A stretch of 64,000 nt of DNA from assembly GCF_014641855.1 (NCBI RefSeq), contig NZ_BMII01000005.1, positions 1 to 64,000 on the forward strand. The letters are read 5' to 3'. Under the pieces are notes generated by a model. That model was not told where the DNA came from. It worked only from the letters and a program-made list of their open reading frames with translations, and did not search any database. How positions within the stretch are numbered: the stretch's first letter is position 1; each line of letters starts with the position of its first letter. Below are positions 16,608 through 25,847 of the stretch, in pieces. Source of the DNA: Shewanella inventionis (GTDB taxonomy: Bacteria > Pseudomonadota > Gammaproteobacteria > Enterobacterales > Shewanellaceae). The position numbers and the translations under genes were made by a program.

Positions 16608-18743
16608 ATGGCCTTTAATACTCAATTAATTAGCACAGGGCTAACTTGCATGGGTCGTCGACTCACAGCCGGTTTCGGTGCAACTGTAATGTGTTGTTGC
16701 TTAACACTGTTTACTTCAGGGGCACTGCAGGCTGAAGAAAACACTCGTCAATCTGCCACGACCACAGATCTTGAAGACAAATTTTATCGCCAAGCATTGT
16801 ACTTTTACTTTGCCGGTGATTATGGCGCAGCTTTAAGACAAATTAGTCTTAATCGCCAACGTAAAGGCATTGACTCAGATCGCAGCCAACTGTTTGAAGC
16901 CGGGTTGCAAGTGGCTATTGGTTTACACGATCAGGCCACACAAACATTAATCCGCTTTGAGCAAAATCAGGCCAATACCACACGCCACACCAGCAAAACC
17001 ACATCAAGCGCATCGCCTGGTGAACTGTTACTCATTGCATTATTGCAACTGAGCGAGCAACAAATTGATCAAGGCGACATTGAAACCGCTAAACTCACGT
17101 TAGCCAGAATTACCACCCTTTTGCCGTCTTATGTTGAACAGTACCACGTACTCAGTCAGTTAGCTTATTGGCCAGAAACGCCGCCATTAAGCGCTCAAGT
17201 TCAACAAAAAAGCCTAACAGATGAGACACAACCCGCTGATTCAGCTGCCGCGTATATCGCCTTAAACCAGGCATTATTGCATATGCAACAACAAGAGTAT
17301 GACAAGGCTCAACCCATATTAGTTGAACTCAAAGAGCAACAATGGCAACCACCTGAAGTCAATTTTTGGCAACGCCTGTTCAACCCTTTTGCCCAGCCCG
17401 AAATTGTTGATGATAACGACGAACTATTGCCTGAAGTCAAAGACGCCTTATTACAACAACAGGCGATTAATGATTATGCAAAATTATTGTTAGCTCAGTT
17501 GTATGTCACTAATAAGCAATACGATTTAGCCTATAACGAATTGGCCGATTTCCCTGAGCAAAGCCCTTATGCCGAATCAGCATTATTTTTGTTTGCCTAT
17601 TCTGCCCAGCAACAACAGCAATTCGACATGTCGTTTAATTTGCTCACCCTATTACAGCAGCAATATCCTTATTCTAATTTAGCCTGGCAAGCTGCGCTTT
17701 TAACAGCAAAACAAGTTAGCGAGCAACAGTCGCTAGCTCAAGGGTTAACGCTTTATCAGCAAGCTGAGCAGTTGTATTTGCAAAAAATGGCTGAAATTAA
17801 AGCCTTTGCAGAAACCGTAAGCACCATTAACAATGTCACCGATTTTGCCACTCAATCTGAGGCTCAGCAAACCACGGCCTTAACGCCAAAATCAGATGCA
17901 TTAGCCCTGATCCTTACAGAGCGGTTTAACACAGACGCCCCTTGGTTAAAAAAAGCCTTAAACGATCCGCAATTAGTGACCGATTACCACACATTATTAA
18001 ACCTTGATTTACTTGCTGATAACGTACAAAAGCAGCAAGCAAATAGCCAATGGCTAAAGAGCACCTTAGCGCTCAACGCCCAACGCCAAGCCAAGGTTAT
18101 TGAGCAGCAAAAAAAGCTTGCCTATAAAGAGCTAATCAACAACCTAAACACGCAAAAACAACGTATTGCCACCATTATTGAGCAGGCTCAAGCCCAACAA
18201 GATGCCCAAGTCTTTGCAGATCCAAACCAACAACAATGGTTAAACCGGATTAATGACAGCCAAAACACACTCAATAGATTAGCAGGTCAACGCAATACCG
18301 ATGATGAACAACAAAGGCTGGACAGAATTAAAGGGGTGCTGCAATGGCAGTTACAAAGCACCTTTCCTCAGCGATTATGGCAACATAAACAAAGCCTGAA
18401 ACAACTCACTGAACAGCTCACCTTGCTTGAACTACAAGCCAGCCGCTTTAGTGATTTATCAAATAATCCACGCCTTTTGGCTGACTTTGAGGCGCGCCAA
18501 CAACAAACCCAATTAGACATTACAGCCATGCAGAGTAATATTGGCGCGCTGCGCGATAAAACCGACCGGGATATACGAGGTAAACTGAGTATTTTTACTC
18601 AACAACAGCAATACACTCTGCAGCAATTATTGCTCACGACACGTCATCAAATGGCCAGTGTATTGGAGCAAATGTCGCAAGCGGACAAGCGCTCAAATCC
18701 TATTGCACCAAGCATTGAACCCACTTCACAAGGAGTGCGCTAA
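16608..18743 (+). CDS. Secreted TPR/coiled-coil protein
   Basis: 711 residues. The ATG at 16650 may be the real start because it gives a tidy signal peptide (MGRRLTAGFGATVMCCCLTL ... GALQA). The mature protein is mostly helical. TPR-like repeats lie in residues about 60-360 (QALYFYFAGDYGAALRQI, LLAQLYVTNKQYDLAYNELA), then a Gln-rich coiled coil (about 480-690). Such proteins scaffold envelope complexes. The stop overlaps the next start (TAATG), so it is coupled to the TPR lipoprotein that follows. Confidence 0.7.
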   Translation: MAFNTQLISTGLTCMGRRLTAGFGATVMCCCLTLFTSGALQAEENTRQSATTTDLEDKFYRQALYFYFAGDYGAALRQISLNRQRKGIDSDRSQLFEAGLQVAIGLHDQATQTLIRFEQNQANTTRHTSKTTSSASPGELLLIALLQLSEQQIDQGDIETAKLTLARITTLLPSYVEQYHVLSQLAYWPETPPLSAQVQQKSLTDETQPADSAAAYIALNQALLHMQQQEYDKAQPILVELKEQQWQPPEVNFWQRLFNPFAQPEIVDDNDELLPEVKDALLQQQAINDYAKLLLAQLYVTNKQYDLAYNELADFPEQSPYAESALFLFAYSAQQQQQFDMSFNLLTLLQQQYPYSNLAWQAALLTAKQVSEQQSLAQGLTLYQQAEQLYLQKMAEIKAFAETVSTINNVTDFATQSEAQQTTALTPKSDALALILTERFNTDAPWLKKALNDPQLVTDYHTLLNLDLLADNVQKQQANSQWLKSTLALNAQRQAKVIEQQKKLAYKELINNLNTQKQRIATIIEQAQAQQDAQVFADPNQQQWLNRINDSQNTLNRLAGQRNTDDEQQRLDRIKGVLQWQLQSTFPQRLWQHKQSLKQLTEQLTLLELQASRFSDLSNNPRLLADFEARQQQTQLDITAMQSNIGALRDKTDRDIRGKLSIFTQQQQYTLQQLLLTTRHQMASVLEQMSQADKRSNPIAPSIEPTSQGVR

Positions 18744-21700
18744 TGTCTGCCTCATCTCATGTGTCAAGCGCATTAATCATTGGTTGCACCCTCTTTTTAT
18801 CGGGGTGTTTTAGCAGCGGGCAAGCAGAGTTAACTCAACAAGGTAAACGTGCCAGCTTAAGTGATATTGCCAATAAATCCTCAAATAAACATGTCCCCTC
18901 AGTAGCCATGACTCAAGAGCAACGCGCTACTGCGTTGGCCAGTATTTATCAGCAACTACTGACGCTAGAGCCTGATCCTGAAGTGCGAACTCATGTGGAA
19001 TATCGTTTAGCACAAATTAATACCGAGTCATTTGAAGCGCAATCTTATGCAGACTTAGATGATGAATCACTGGCAGACAGCCAAGTATTGGCGCAACTGA
19101 CAAAAAACGATGCTGCACTGCAACAATTAATCGATCAATATCGGCAACTATTGCAAGGTTATCCGCAGCGAGCAGAAAACGAGCACATACAATATCAATT
19201 AGCTAAAGCACTGGATTTGCAAGGCAAACAGGATGAAAGCCTGGCTGAGGTTGAATCATTACTGCAACAGTATCCACAAACGGGTTATCTGGCTGAGCTT
19301 AATTTTAGGCGCGGTGAAATTTACTACAATTTGCAAAATTACCCAGCAGCAATTTCGGCCTACCAGCAAGTGTTAACGGCAGATAATAATCAAAAGTACC
19401 AACTCAACAGTTTATATATGCTCGGTTGGTCTGAGTTTAAACTTAATCGGCTTGCCAATGCCGATAACGCCTTTTTACAAGTGTTTGAAGCGATTATCGC
19501 CAGCGAACAAAACCAGCTGAAATCAGCACAGCTCACGGCCGATAATTTTGCATTTGACAAGCTAAGTAGCCGGGCGCAAAACCTCGCCATCGACACGCAA
19601 AGAGTGCTGAGTATTTCATTAAGCCAACAGCTGCAATCTCAATCATTAGTTGCCTTGGTGAATGACAATCAATCGCTACCCTATATTGGTTTATATCAAC
19701 ATGTGTTATTTGCCAATTTAGCCACCTTTTTACTCGACAAAAAGCTCGACCATGATGCGCAGTTAACTTACCAGGCTTATATAGACTTTACCCCAAATCA
19801 TATTTGGGCGGCGCGCTTTTCACTCGACTTACTTGATTTGTACCAGCGTCAGGGTAAATTTGCCGCCATGCATAAGCTTAAAAATGTTTATGTTAATCAA
19901 TACGGCTTAAACAGCGCCTTTTGGCTAAATGCTTCAACGGCGCACCAAAGTGAATTGCTGCCGCATTTACTCAACTTTAGCGACGAACACAGCCGCCGTT
20001 TATATGCTGATGCGCAAACACAACAGGGTAAGGCACGGGTCTTGGCGTTTTCTCAAGCCGCTTCAGCTCTTAGCACCTACTTACAGCTGGCCACATTACC
20101 CCAAGCTAAGGCACTACTTAGCAAAGATATTGTGAACGACCAATACTTATTTGCCGACGCCAACTTTGAGGCTCAGCAGTATCAAGCTGCATTAGACAGC
20201 TACTATGCTATTGCTTATGAAAATACCCAAGCGAACCACACTGCCGCGTTAGCAAAAATCCAACAACAATCTGCCTATGCGACAACCGTAACAATACGTG
20301 AGCTTATTGAACAACATCAGCCACAAATGGCAGAACTCATAGCCAAGCGCAATCAATTAGACAAACAGTTTATTACCCAATATCCACAAGATGAACGCGC
20401 CTTACAATTAGCCAGTAATGCGGCGCAGTATTCATTTGACAGCCAAGACATGGCCAACTTGAAATTTTATACCGATTTTGTCTTGCAAGCTTATGGCATT
20501 GCACCGCTTGCAAACACATCAAATTCAGTACAAACCGCCAAGCCACTTTCTGACGCTGCCCGTAAACAAGTTCAGTTTGTTAGCCAACTTTATGCCAATA
20601 GTCTATACCAACAAGAACAGTACTCGCTGGCAGAAGATGCCTACACTTTAGCGCTACAATACACAGATCAGCGCACCGACACCTGGACTGAAATGCGTAA
20701 CCTGCTGGCTTCCAGTATTTACTTTCAGGCCAAGGCAGTTAAACACACTGAGCCTTCGCTTGCTGTAAGCCAGTTATTACGCGTCGCGCAAGCCGTGCCT
20801 GAATCACAATACGCACTCAACGCAGAACTTGACGCAGCCAACCTTTTACTTGAACAACAACGCTGGCAAGACGCCATAGATGTATTAAAGCCCTTTCAGC
20901 AACGACATCCAAACCATGAGTTTAGTGCGGCTATTCCGGCAAAATTAGCCCAATCATACGAAGCGCTAGGCCAGTGGGATTTAGCTGCAGAGCAATTATT
21001 GTTGATTGTCGCTAAAGAGGACTCTGGCGCGCTTAAGCGTGAAGCCTTATACACAGCTGCCGAATATTACTTAAAGGCCGGCGATAATAACAACGCCCTC
21101 AACACCTTTAGAACGTATGCCAAAACATACCCGCAACCATTTGATGTGGCTCAAGAAGTACGCTTTAAAATGAGTGAGTTTTACCGTCAAAGTGGCGACG
21201 CCAATAAGCAATATTACTGGTTTAGACAAATACTTAGCTTTGATCGCCAGCAATTGCAAACTGATGCCAATGCCATTCAAACTCGACAAGCTGAGCTCGC
21301 CTCAATTGCCGCCTTTGCGTTAGGCGAAGCAGAGCAGCGCAGTTTTGCCGCCATAAAACTCAATGCACCACTGCAAAAAAGCTTAAAGCGTAAACAAGAC
21401 GCCATGAAAAAAGCCATTGGTTATTACCAACAGGTACTCGACTTTCAACTGGCTAAATACGTACCCCACGCCACTTACAACCTTGCTGAAATGTATCGCC
21501 AACTCGCCAGTGACATGATGAGTTCTCAGCGCCCTGGCGACTTAGATGAATTAGCATTAGAAGAATACGAGATTTTACTTGAAGAATTGGCCTATCCATT
21601 TGAAGAAAAAGCCATCGAAATTCACATCAGCAATACTCAAAGAGCATGGGATAATATTGCCGATCAGTGGATAGATAAAAGCTTTGAACGCCTGGCACAA

Positions 21701-21763
21701 ATGTCGCCAGCCCTTTATCAAAAACAAGAGTTAATGCATGAGGTCGTCGATGCTATCCATTAA
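18743..21763 (+). CDS. Large TPR lipoprotein
   Basis: 1006 residues. The lipobox is LSGC (IIGCTLFLSGCFSSG), so it is anchored to a membrane. Many TPR/YbgF-like units run through the chain (LNFRRGEIYYNLQNYPAAIS, SLYQQEQYSLAEDAYTLALQ, AAEYYLKAGDNNNALNTFRT). AAGGAGTGCGCTA precedes the ATG. It shares its stop/start overlap with the upstream TPR gene. In Myxococcus, TPR lipoproteins are parts of the Glt and Nfs trans-envelope complexes; a similar scaffold role here is an inference from gene context. Confidence 0.75.
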   Translation: MSASSHVSSALIIGCTLFLSGCFSSGQAELTQQGKRASLSDIANKSSNKHVPSVAMTQEQRATALASIYQQLLTLEPDPEVRTHVEYRLAQINTESFEAQSYADLDDESLADSQVLAQLTKNDAALQQLIDQYRQLLQGYPQRAENEHIQYQLAKALDLQGKQDESLAEVESLLQQYPQTGYLAELNFRRGEIYYNLQNYPAAISAYQQVLTADNNQKYQLNSLYMLGWSEFKLNRLANADNAFLQVFEAIIASEQNQLKSAQLTADNFAFDKLSSRAQNLAIDTQRVLSISLSQQLQSQSLVALVNDNQSLPYIGLYQHVLFANLATFLLDKKLDHDAQLTYQAYIDFTPNHIWAARFSLDLLDLYQRQGKFAAMHKLKNVYVNQYGLNSAFWLNASTAHQSELLPHLLNFSDEHSRRLYADAQTQQGKARVLAFSQAASALSTYLQLATLPQAKALLSKDIVNDQYLFADANFEAQQYQAALDSYYAIAYENTQANHTAALAKIQQQSAYATTVTIRELIEQHQPQMAELIAKRNQLDKQFITQYPQDERALQLASNAAQYSFDSQDMANLKFYTDFVLQAYGIAPLANTSNSVQTAKPLSDAARKQVQFVSQLYANSLYQQEQYSLAEDAYTLALQYTDQRTDTWTEMRNLLASSIYFQAKAVKHTEPSLAVSQLLRVAQAVPESQYALNAELDAANLLLEQQRWQDAIDVLKPFQQRHPNHEFSAAIPAKLAQSYEALGQWDLAAEQLLLIVAKEDSGALKREALYTAAEYYLKAGDNNNALNTFRTYAKTYPQPFDVAQEVRFKMSEFYRQSGDANKQYYWFRQILSFDRQQLQTDANAIQTRQAELASIAAFALGEAEQRSFAAIKLNAPLQKSLKRKQDAMKKAIGYYQQVLDFQLAKYVPHATYNLAEMYRQLASDMMSSQRPGDLDELALEEYEILLEELAYPFEEKAIEIHISNTQRAWDNIADQWIDKSFERLAQMSPALYQKQELMHEVVDAIH

Positions 21764-22535
21764 GCCATTATTTACCTCATCAGCAACTAAACTTGCAGCC
21801 ATAGCGTTATTGAGTCTAGTGCTGCTACCCAGTTGTAGCTCATCAACAGGCAGTACAGCAACAAAAAGTACTACCGATAAAAACCTAAATGGCATGGACA
21901 ATGACATTGTCGACATGGTCAGTCTTAATGCGCAACGCGCTAATACCAGCACCAGCAGCAGTGCCAACACAACCGACAAGCGTAATGTGTATCTAGAGCA
22001 AGCCTCACAGCGTTTAGAGGGCGTGCCTGAGTCGGTGTTAAGTCAATATCAACAAGCCATTGAGCAAATGAAAAACCAGCAATGGCAAACAGCTAATACG
22101 TTATTTGATAAGGTGATTGCTGCAGAGCCTCAATTATCTGGTGCTTATGTCAATAAAGCCATTATTGCCATTAATCAGCAGCAATTAACCCAAGCCGATG
22201 CGCTACTAGACCAAGGCATTGCCGTTAATAATAGCAATCCTTATGCACACCAAATTAAAGCGAATATTGCCAGGCTGCAAGGCCAATATGAGCAGGCAGA
22301 ACAAGGTTACTTAACAGCGCTTACACTATGGCCGCAATACCCACAAGCACAACTCAATTTGGCCATACTATTAGAACTGTATCGCGGTAAATTACTGCAA
22401 GCTCGCCAATATTACATGGCATATTTGACCAACCAACCAGATGATGAACAAGCAAAGCGCTGGTTAGCAGGGGTTGAAATAAAAATACAACGCGCGGGCC
22501 TAACCTTACCCGACGACAGTAACGGAGCAGGCTAA
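21750..22535 (+). CDS. Small TPR lipoprotein
   Basis: About 261 residues. I prefer the ATG at 21750 because GAGG lies 6 bases upstream; an in-frame ATG at 21738 is the alternative. The lipobox is LPSC (SLVLLPSCSSS). After a low-complexity Ser/Thr linker, three or four TPR motifs cover residues about 95-245 (NKAIIAINQQQLTQADALLD, IARLQGQYEQAEQGYLTALT). The start lies inside the upstream TPR gene. Third TPR protein in the row, in front of the ExbB/ExbD genes. Confidence 0.75.
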   Translation: MLSIKPLFTSSATKLAAIALLSLVLLPSCSSSTGSTATKSTTDKNLNGMDNDIVDMVSLNAQRANTSTSSSANTTDKRNVYLEQASQRLEGVPESVLSQYQQAIEQMKNQQWQTANTLFDKVIAAEPQLSGAYVNKAIIAINQQQLTQADALLDQGIAVNNSNPYAHQIKANIARLQGQYEQAEQGYLTALTLWPQYPQAQLNLAILLELYRGKLLQARQYYMAYLTNQPDDEQAKRWLAGVEIKIQRAGLTLPDDSNGAG

Positions 22536-22883
22536 ATGGATACTTTACAAGCGACTAACACCACATTTTGCCTAAACAAATTAACATCAGTATTCACCGC
22601 CTTGCTGCTCAGTGTTTCAGCGCAAGTAATGGCTAATGATGAGGTAACACCGCAAAAGGCGAACTCAAGCAATAAGCCTGTGGTGATTGAAAGCCAGGTA
22701 ACGGGTTCACAAGAGCAACCTAAAGTGCTTTACATTATGCCCTGGCAAGGAATAACCAGCCCAATAGACATTAATAATAAAGACATGCGGCTCACCCTGC
22801 CTGAATTTAAACCCATTAACCCCAAGGCATTTAAGCAACAGGTGAGAGATTTTGCCAAAAGCAGCCAAACTACCGAGAAATAA
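22536..22883 (+). CDS. Small periplasmic protein of unknown function
   Basis: 115 residues with a signal peptide ending AQVMA|ND and a GGAG ribosome-binding site overlapping the upstream stop. The mature part is about 80 residues and contains VLYIMPWQG and a basic C-terminus. No family recognised. It sits between the TPR lipoprotein and the ExbB-like gene and is probably a small subunit of the same complex. A 108-bp gap follows before the next gene. Confidence 0.6.
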   Translation: MDTLQATNTTFCLNKLTSVFTALLLSVSAQVMANDEVTPQKANSSNKPVVIESQVTGSQEQPKVLYIMPWQGITSPIDINNKDMRLTLPEFKPINPKAFKQQVRDFAKSSQTTEK

Positions 22884-22991
22884 ACAGAAAAAATTAACCA
22901 AACAATGTCGCTGAGTCACCAACAACCAAACAACTGAACCATGTAGCCCAAATGCCGTGGATTCAAACAACAAAAATAGAAGGAACATCAC

Positions 22992-23645
22992 ATGAGTTTT
23001 ACCGACCATATCATTGCGTTTTTACAAAATGGCGGCCCATTTATCTACCCTATCGCATTGGTGTTAGTAGTTGGTTTGGCTATTACCATTGAGCGCTGGT
23101 TATATTTAAGCTCAGCGCATCGCACTAATCAGCAAGCGTTTGCATTAATTAAAAACGCCCTAAAAACCGGCGACATCAATACCATAAGCCAACATGCACA
23201 AAACCATAAAGCGCCCGTGTTTGATGTATTGCAGTCAGGTATTGCGCGCATATCAAGTGCCAGCCGCCGCGAAGATGTTGAATACGCCATGGAAGAAACC
23301 GTCATGGAATACATGCTGCGCCTAGAAAAACGCACCCCCTTTATTGCCACACTGGCCAATATCGCAACGTTACTCGGTTTGTTAGGTACCATTATGGGCT
23401 TAATCGCGGCATTCTCGGCAGTGGCTAGCGCCGACCCAGCAGAAAAAGCCAACTTATTGTCATCGAGTATTTCAGTGGCGATGAACACCACCGCATTTGG
23501 TTTGATCACCGCTATCCCACTGATTTTATTTCACTCGAGCCTGCAAACTAAAACGGCCACCATTGTTGACTCAATAGAAATGGCAGGGATCAAACTGCTC
23601 AATTCACTGTCATTTAACAAGCAAACGGATAACAACCGAGGCTAA
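22992..23645 (+). CDS. ExbB/TolQ/MotA-family proton-channel protein
   Basis: 217 residues with three membrane segments: about 15-33 (FIYPIALVLVVGLAITIE), about 120-145 (FIATLANIATLLGLLGTIMG) and about 165-190 (NTTAFGLITAIPLILF). The TLLGLLGTIMG signature and the conserved Thr/Pro in the last helices are those of ExbB/TolQ. With the two ExbD-like proteins downstream it should make an inner-membrane motor powered by the proton gradient. AAGGAACATCAC precedes the ATG. In Agl-Glt-type systems the matching subunit is AglR. Confidence 0.85.
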   Translation: MSFTDHIIAFLQNGGPFIYPIALVLVVGLAITIERWLYLSSAHRTNQQAFALIKNALKTGDINTISQHAQNHKAPVFDVLQSGIARISSASRREDVEYAMEETVMEYMLRLEKRTPFIATLANIATLLGLLGTIMGLIAAFSAVASADPAEKANLLSSSISVAMNTTAFGLITAIPLILFHSSLQTKTATIVDSIEMAGIKLLNSLSFNKQTDNNRG

Positions 23646-24205
23646 TGAGTATGAGACGCCACCGTCGCCCTAATACCCAAGATGCAGAACTGGATATCAC
23701 CTCATTTATGAATTTAATGATCGTGTTAGTGCCGGTGCTACTGCTAAGTTTGGTGTTCTCACAAGTGCGTATTTTGAATCTACAATTGCCGATCTTGTCT
23801 GAAACAGAACAAGCGCAAGATGAGCAAGAACCTAAAATACTCGAACTTGTTATCACCCCTGCTCGCCTGGAATTAAACTACCCCGCTGGCATGTCACTTA
23901 AACGCTTTGATGTGACAGACACAGGTTATGACTTTGCAGCCCTATCAGTGTACCTGCAAGATTTAAAGCTGACATTTCAGCAACAGGGCATAGAGAAAAA
24001 CGATATTGTGTTGCTGCTAGACCCAGCCATTGACTATCAAACCATCGTATCAGCCATGGATACGGTTCGTTCTTTTAAAGCTGTTGTTGCCGCTAATTTG
24101 GTAGATGCTGAATTGTTTCCAATGATCTCGCTTGGCGATGCTCCCGCGGTCAGTGACTCAGAGTCACAGGCCACTATTGGACAACCAATAGGAGCCAAGC
24201 AATGA
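23645..24205 (+). CDS. ExbD/TolR-family protein, first copy
   Basis: 186 residues. The single N-terminal membrane helix carries the proton-carrying Asp typical of ExbD/TolR (ELDITSFMNLMIVLVPVLLL, Asp18). A periplasmic domain of about 140 residues follows. The start overlaps the upstream stop (TAATG), so it is coupled to the ExbB-like gene. A second ExbD-like protein is encoded next. Two different ExbD-like subunits with one ExbB is the arrangement seen in Agl-type motors. Confidence 0.8.
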   Translation: MSMRRHRRPNTQDAELDITSFMNLMIVLVPVLLLSLVFSQVRILNLQLPILSETEQAQDEQEPKILELVITPARLELNYPAGMSLKRFDVTDTGYDFAALSVYLQDLKLTFQQQGIEKNDIVLLLDPAIDYQTIVSAMDTVRSFKAVVAANLVDAELFPMISLGDAPAVSDSESQATIGQPIGAKQ

Positions 24206-24735
24206 TGAAACAATCGGCCAGAAGCCGCAGATTAGTTAAACATCACAAACGCTTAAAAGCGGGTAGCAAGCTTAACCTTGTCGCGTTAATGGACATTTTC
24301 ACGATTTTGGTGTTTTTCTTAATTGTGAATCAGTCTGAAGTGCGGGTTTTGCAAAATATCGAAAAGCTTAGCTTGCCAGTGTCAGTCGCTGAAACCTTGC
24401 CCGTTGAAAACCTGGTTATCACAGTCATTGCCGACACTGTGTTAGTACAAGAGCGGGCTATTTGGCAAAAAAGTGAAGATGGACAAGGACTCACTGAGCA
24501 AGAAAACCCTGAGTTTATTGAAACCTTAACCACTGAACTCACCTACCAGGCCAGTAAGCGCAACGAACTGACTGAAACCGAACAACAAAACGGCCGAGCT
24601 GTTACCATTATTGGCGATGCGTCAACGCCTTATGTGGTGTTAAAGCAAATAATGGCCGCCTGTGCTGCAACGGGGTATCGAGATATATCGTTAGCGGTTG
24701 AACAACAAGCAAAGCAAGTTAATGGTGAGGGCTAA
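24202..24735 (+). CDS. ExbD/TolR-family protein, second copy
   Basis: 177 residues with a basic N-terminus and one membrane helix. The key segment is SKLNLVALMDIFTILVFFLI with the conserved Asp (about residue 31). The periplasmic part ends in a typical ExbD fold (TYQASKRNELTE ... TPYVVLKQIMAACAATGYRD). AGGAGCCAAGCA precedes the ATG, and the gene overlaps the first copy by 4 bp. It should be part of the same proton-driven motor. Confidence 0.8.
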   Translation: MMKQSARSRRLVKHHKRLKAGSKLNLVALMDIFTILVFFLIVNQSEVRVLQNIEKLSLPVSVAETLPVENLVITVIADTVLVQERAIWQKSEDGQGLTEQENPEFIETLTTELTYQASKRNELTETEQQNGRAVTIIGDASTPYVVLKQIMAACAATGYRDISLAVEQQAKQVNGEG

Positions 24736-24736
24736 T

Positions 24737-25729
24737 ATGACAACAGCGACCTTTCACCCGCATCAAACAACAAATAGCTTTAATGATTTAGGCGACTTAT
24801 TTAAACCCAGCAAACAAGACAAACTCTTTAAACTGATTTTGTGGGTGCTGTTGTTGGTTTATTTGGTGTTTGCCGTTGTGGTGCCCATGCTTGAACAAGT
24901 TGAGCTGCCACGAGAAGTTAAAGAGCAAGTGCCGCCACAACTGGCGAAAATCATCTTACAAGAAAAGCAACTACCGCCGCCGGTTAAACCTGAGGTAAAA
25001 CCGCCTGAGCCAGAACCACTACCAGAGCCAGAACCGGCTCCGCCAGTAGAAAAAGCTTTAGAAAAGCCAATAGAGCCAGTGGTAAAACCTCAAGTTGTGC
25101 AACCCACAACCCGTGAGGCCGCCAAAGAAAAAGCCAGCATATCAGGCCTGGCCGCTATGAAAGATGAGCTATTTTCAATGCGTGAAGCCTTTGATGTTCA
25201 ACCAGCAGCACAGCGTAAACTTGAGCAGACCACCAGCCAAGAGGTTAAAGTAAAACGCGATTTACTTGCCGGCGCGGCTAATAAGCAAACCGACAGTTTG
25301 GCAAAATCAACCATTAGCCAAACGGTGTCATCTGGCTCGCTGAGCGGTAACGAAACCCAGCAAATTCGTCTCGCAAAAGAAGAAGTGTTAGCCAGCCAAG
25401 GCGCCGTGGCAGAAAAGGCCAGTCAAGCAAGCCAAGGGGGGCAACGTTCAGAAGCTGCGCTTAGACGTACTCTAGAGGCCAATAAATCTCGGCTTTATTC
25501 GCTCTACAACCGCGCCTTAAGAAAAGATCCCTTTTTAAAAGGCAAAGTGATGTTTGAAATTGTCATTCAACCTAATGGCAGTATCAGCAAAGTGAGCATT
25601 AAATCTAGCGAGCTAAATGACGCAAAATTAGAACGTCAATTAACCTTGGTGCTCCGTTCAATTACTTTCCCAGCAGAAAGTGTTGCGGTAATGACCACCA
25701 TATGGGCCATTGACTTCTTTCCAAGCTAA
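24737..25729 (+). CDS. TonB-like energy transducer with AgmX/PglI-type C-terminus
   Basis: About 330 residues. I chose the ATG at 24737, just after the previous stop and with GAGGG upstream; the frame is open to 24698. A single membrane helix (LFKLILWVLLLVYLVFAVVV) is followed by a Pro/Glu-rich spacer (KPPEPEPLPEPEPAPPVEK) like that of TonB. A C-terminal domain of about 90 residues (NRALRKDPFLKGKVMFEIVI ... VSIKSSELND) resembles the AgmX/PglI C-terminal domain of the Myxococcus gliding proteins GltG/GltJ. It would carry motor energy across the periplasm. It is the last gene before a terminator. Confidence 0.75.
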   Translation: MTTATFHPHQTTNSFNDLGDLFKPSKQDKLFKLILWVLLLVYLVFAVVVPMLEQVELPREVKEQVPPQLAKIILQEKQLPPPVKPEVKPPEPEPLPEPEPAPPVEKALEKPIEPVVKPQVVQPTTREAAKEKASISGLAAMKDELFSMREAFDVQPAAQRKLEQTTSQEVKVKRDLLAGAANKQTDSLAKSTISQTVSSGSLSGNETQQIRLAKEEVLASQGAVAEKASQASQGGQRSEAALRRTLEANKSRLYSLYNRALRKDPFLKGKVMFEIVIQPNGSISKVSIKSSELNDAKLERQLTLVLRSITFPAESVAVMTTIWAIDFFPS

Positions 25730-25747
25730 GTGAGCGACACCCAAACT

Positions 25748-25782
25748 AAAAGCAGGTAATGATATATTCATCACCTGCTTTT
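25748..25782 (+). terminator. Rho-independent terminator after the envelope gene run
   Basis: AAAAGCAGGT (25748-25757) pairs with ACCTGCTTTT (25773-25782). The A-run on one side and T-run on the other make it usable from both strands. It lies 18 bp after the last stop codon of the plus-strand run. Confidence 0.75.
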
Positions 25783-25847
25783 AACGCTTAGTGGACAGGT
25801 CAATAAGTTGAGCGACATTTAAAAGGTTACTCGAGAACACAGGCAAA

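Noticed and set aside
22992..25729. Ordinary TonB-ExbB-ExbD iron uptake system
   Set aside because: There is no TonB-dependent receptor nearby, there are two ExbD-like genes, and the genes end a run of TPR and barrel proteins.
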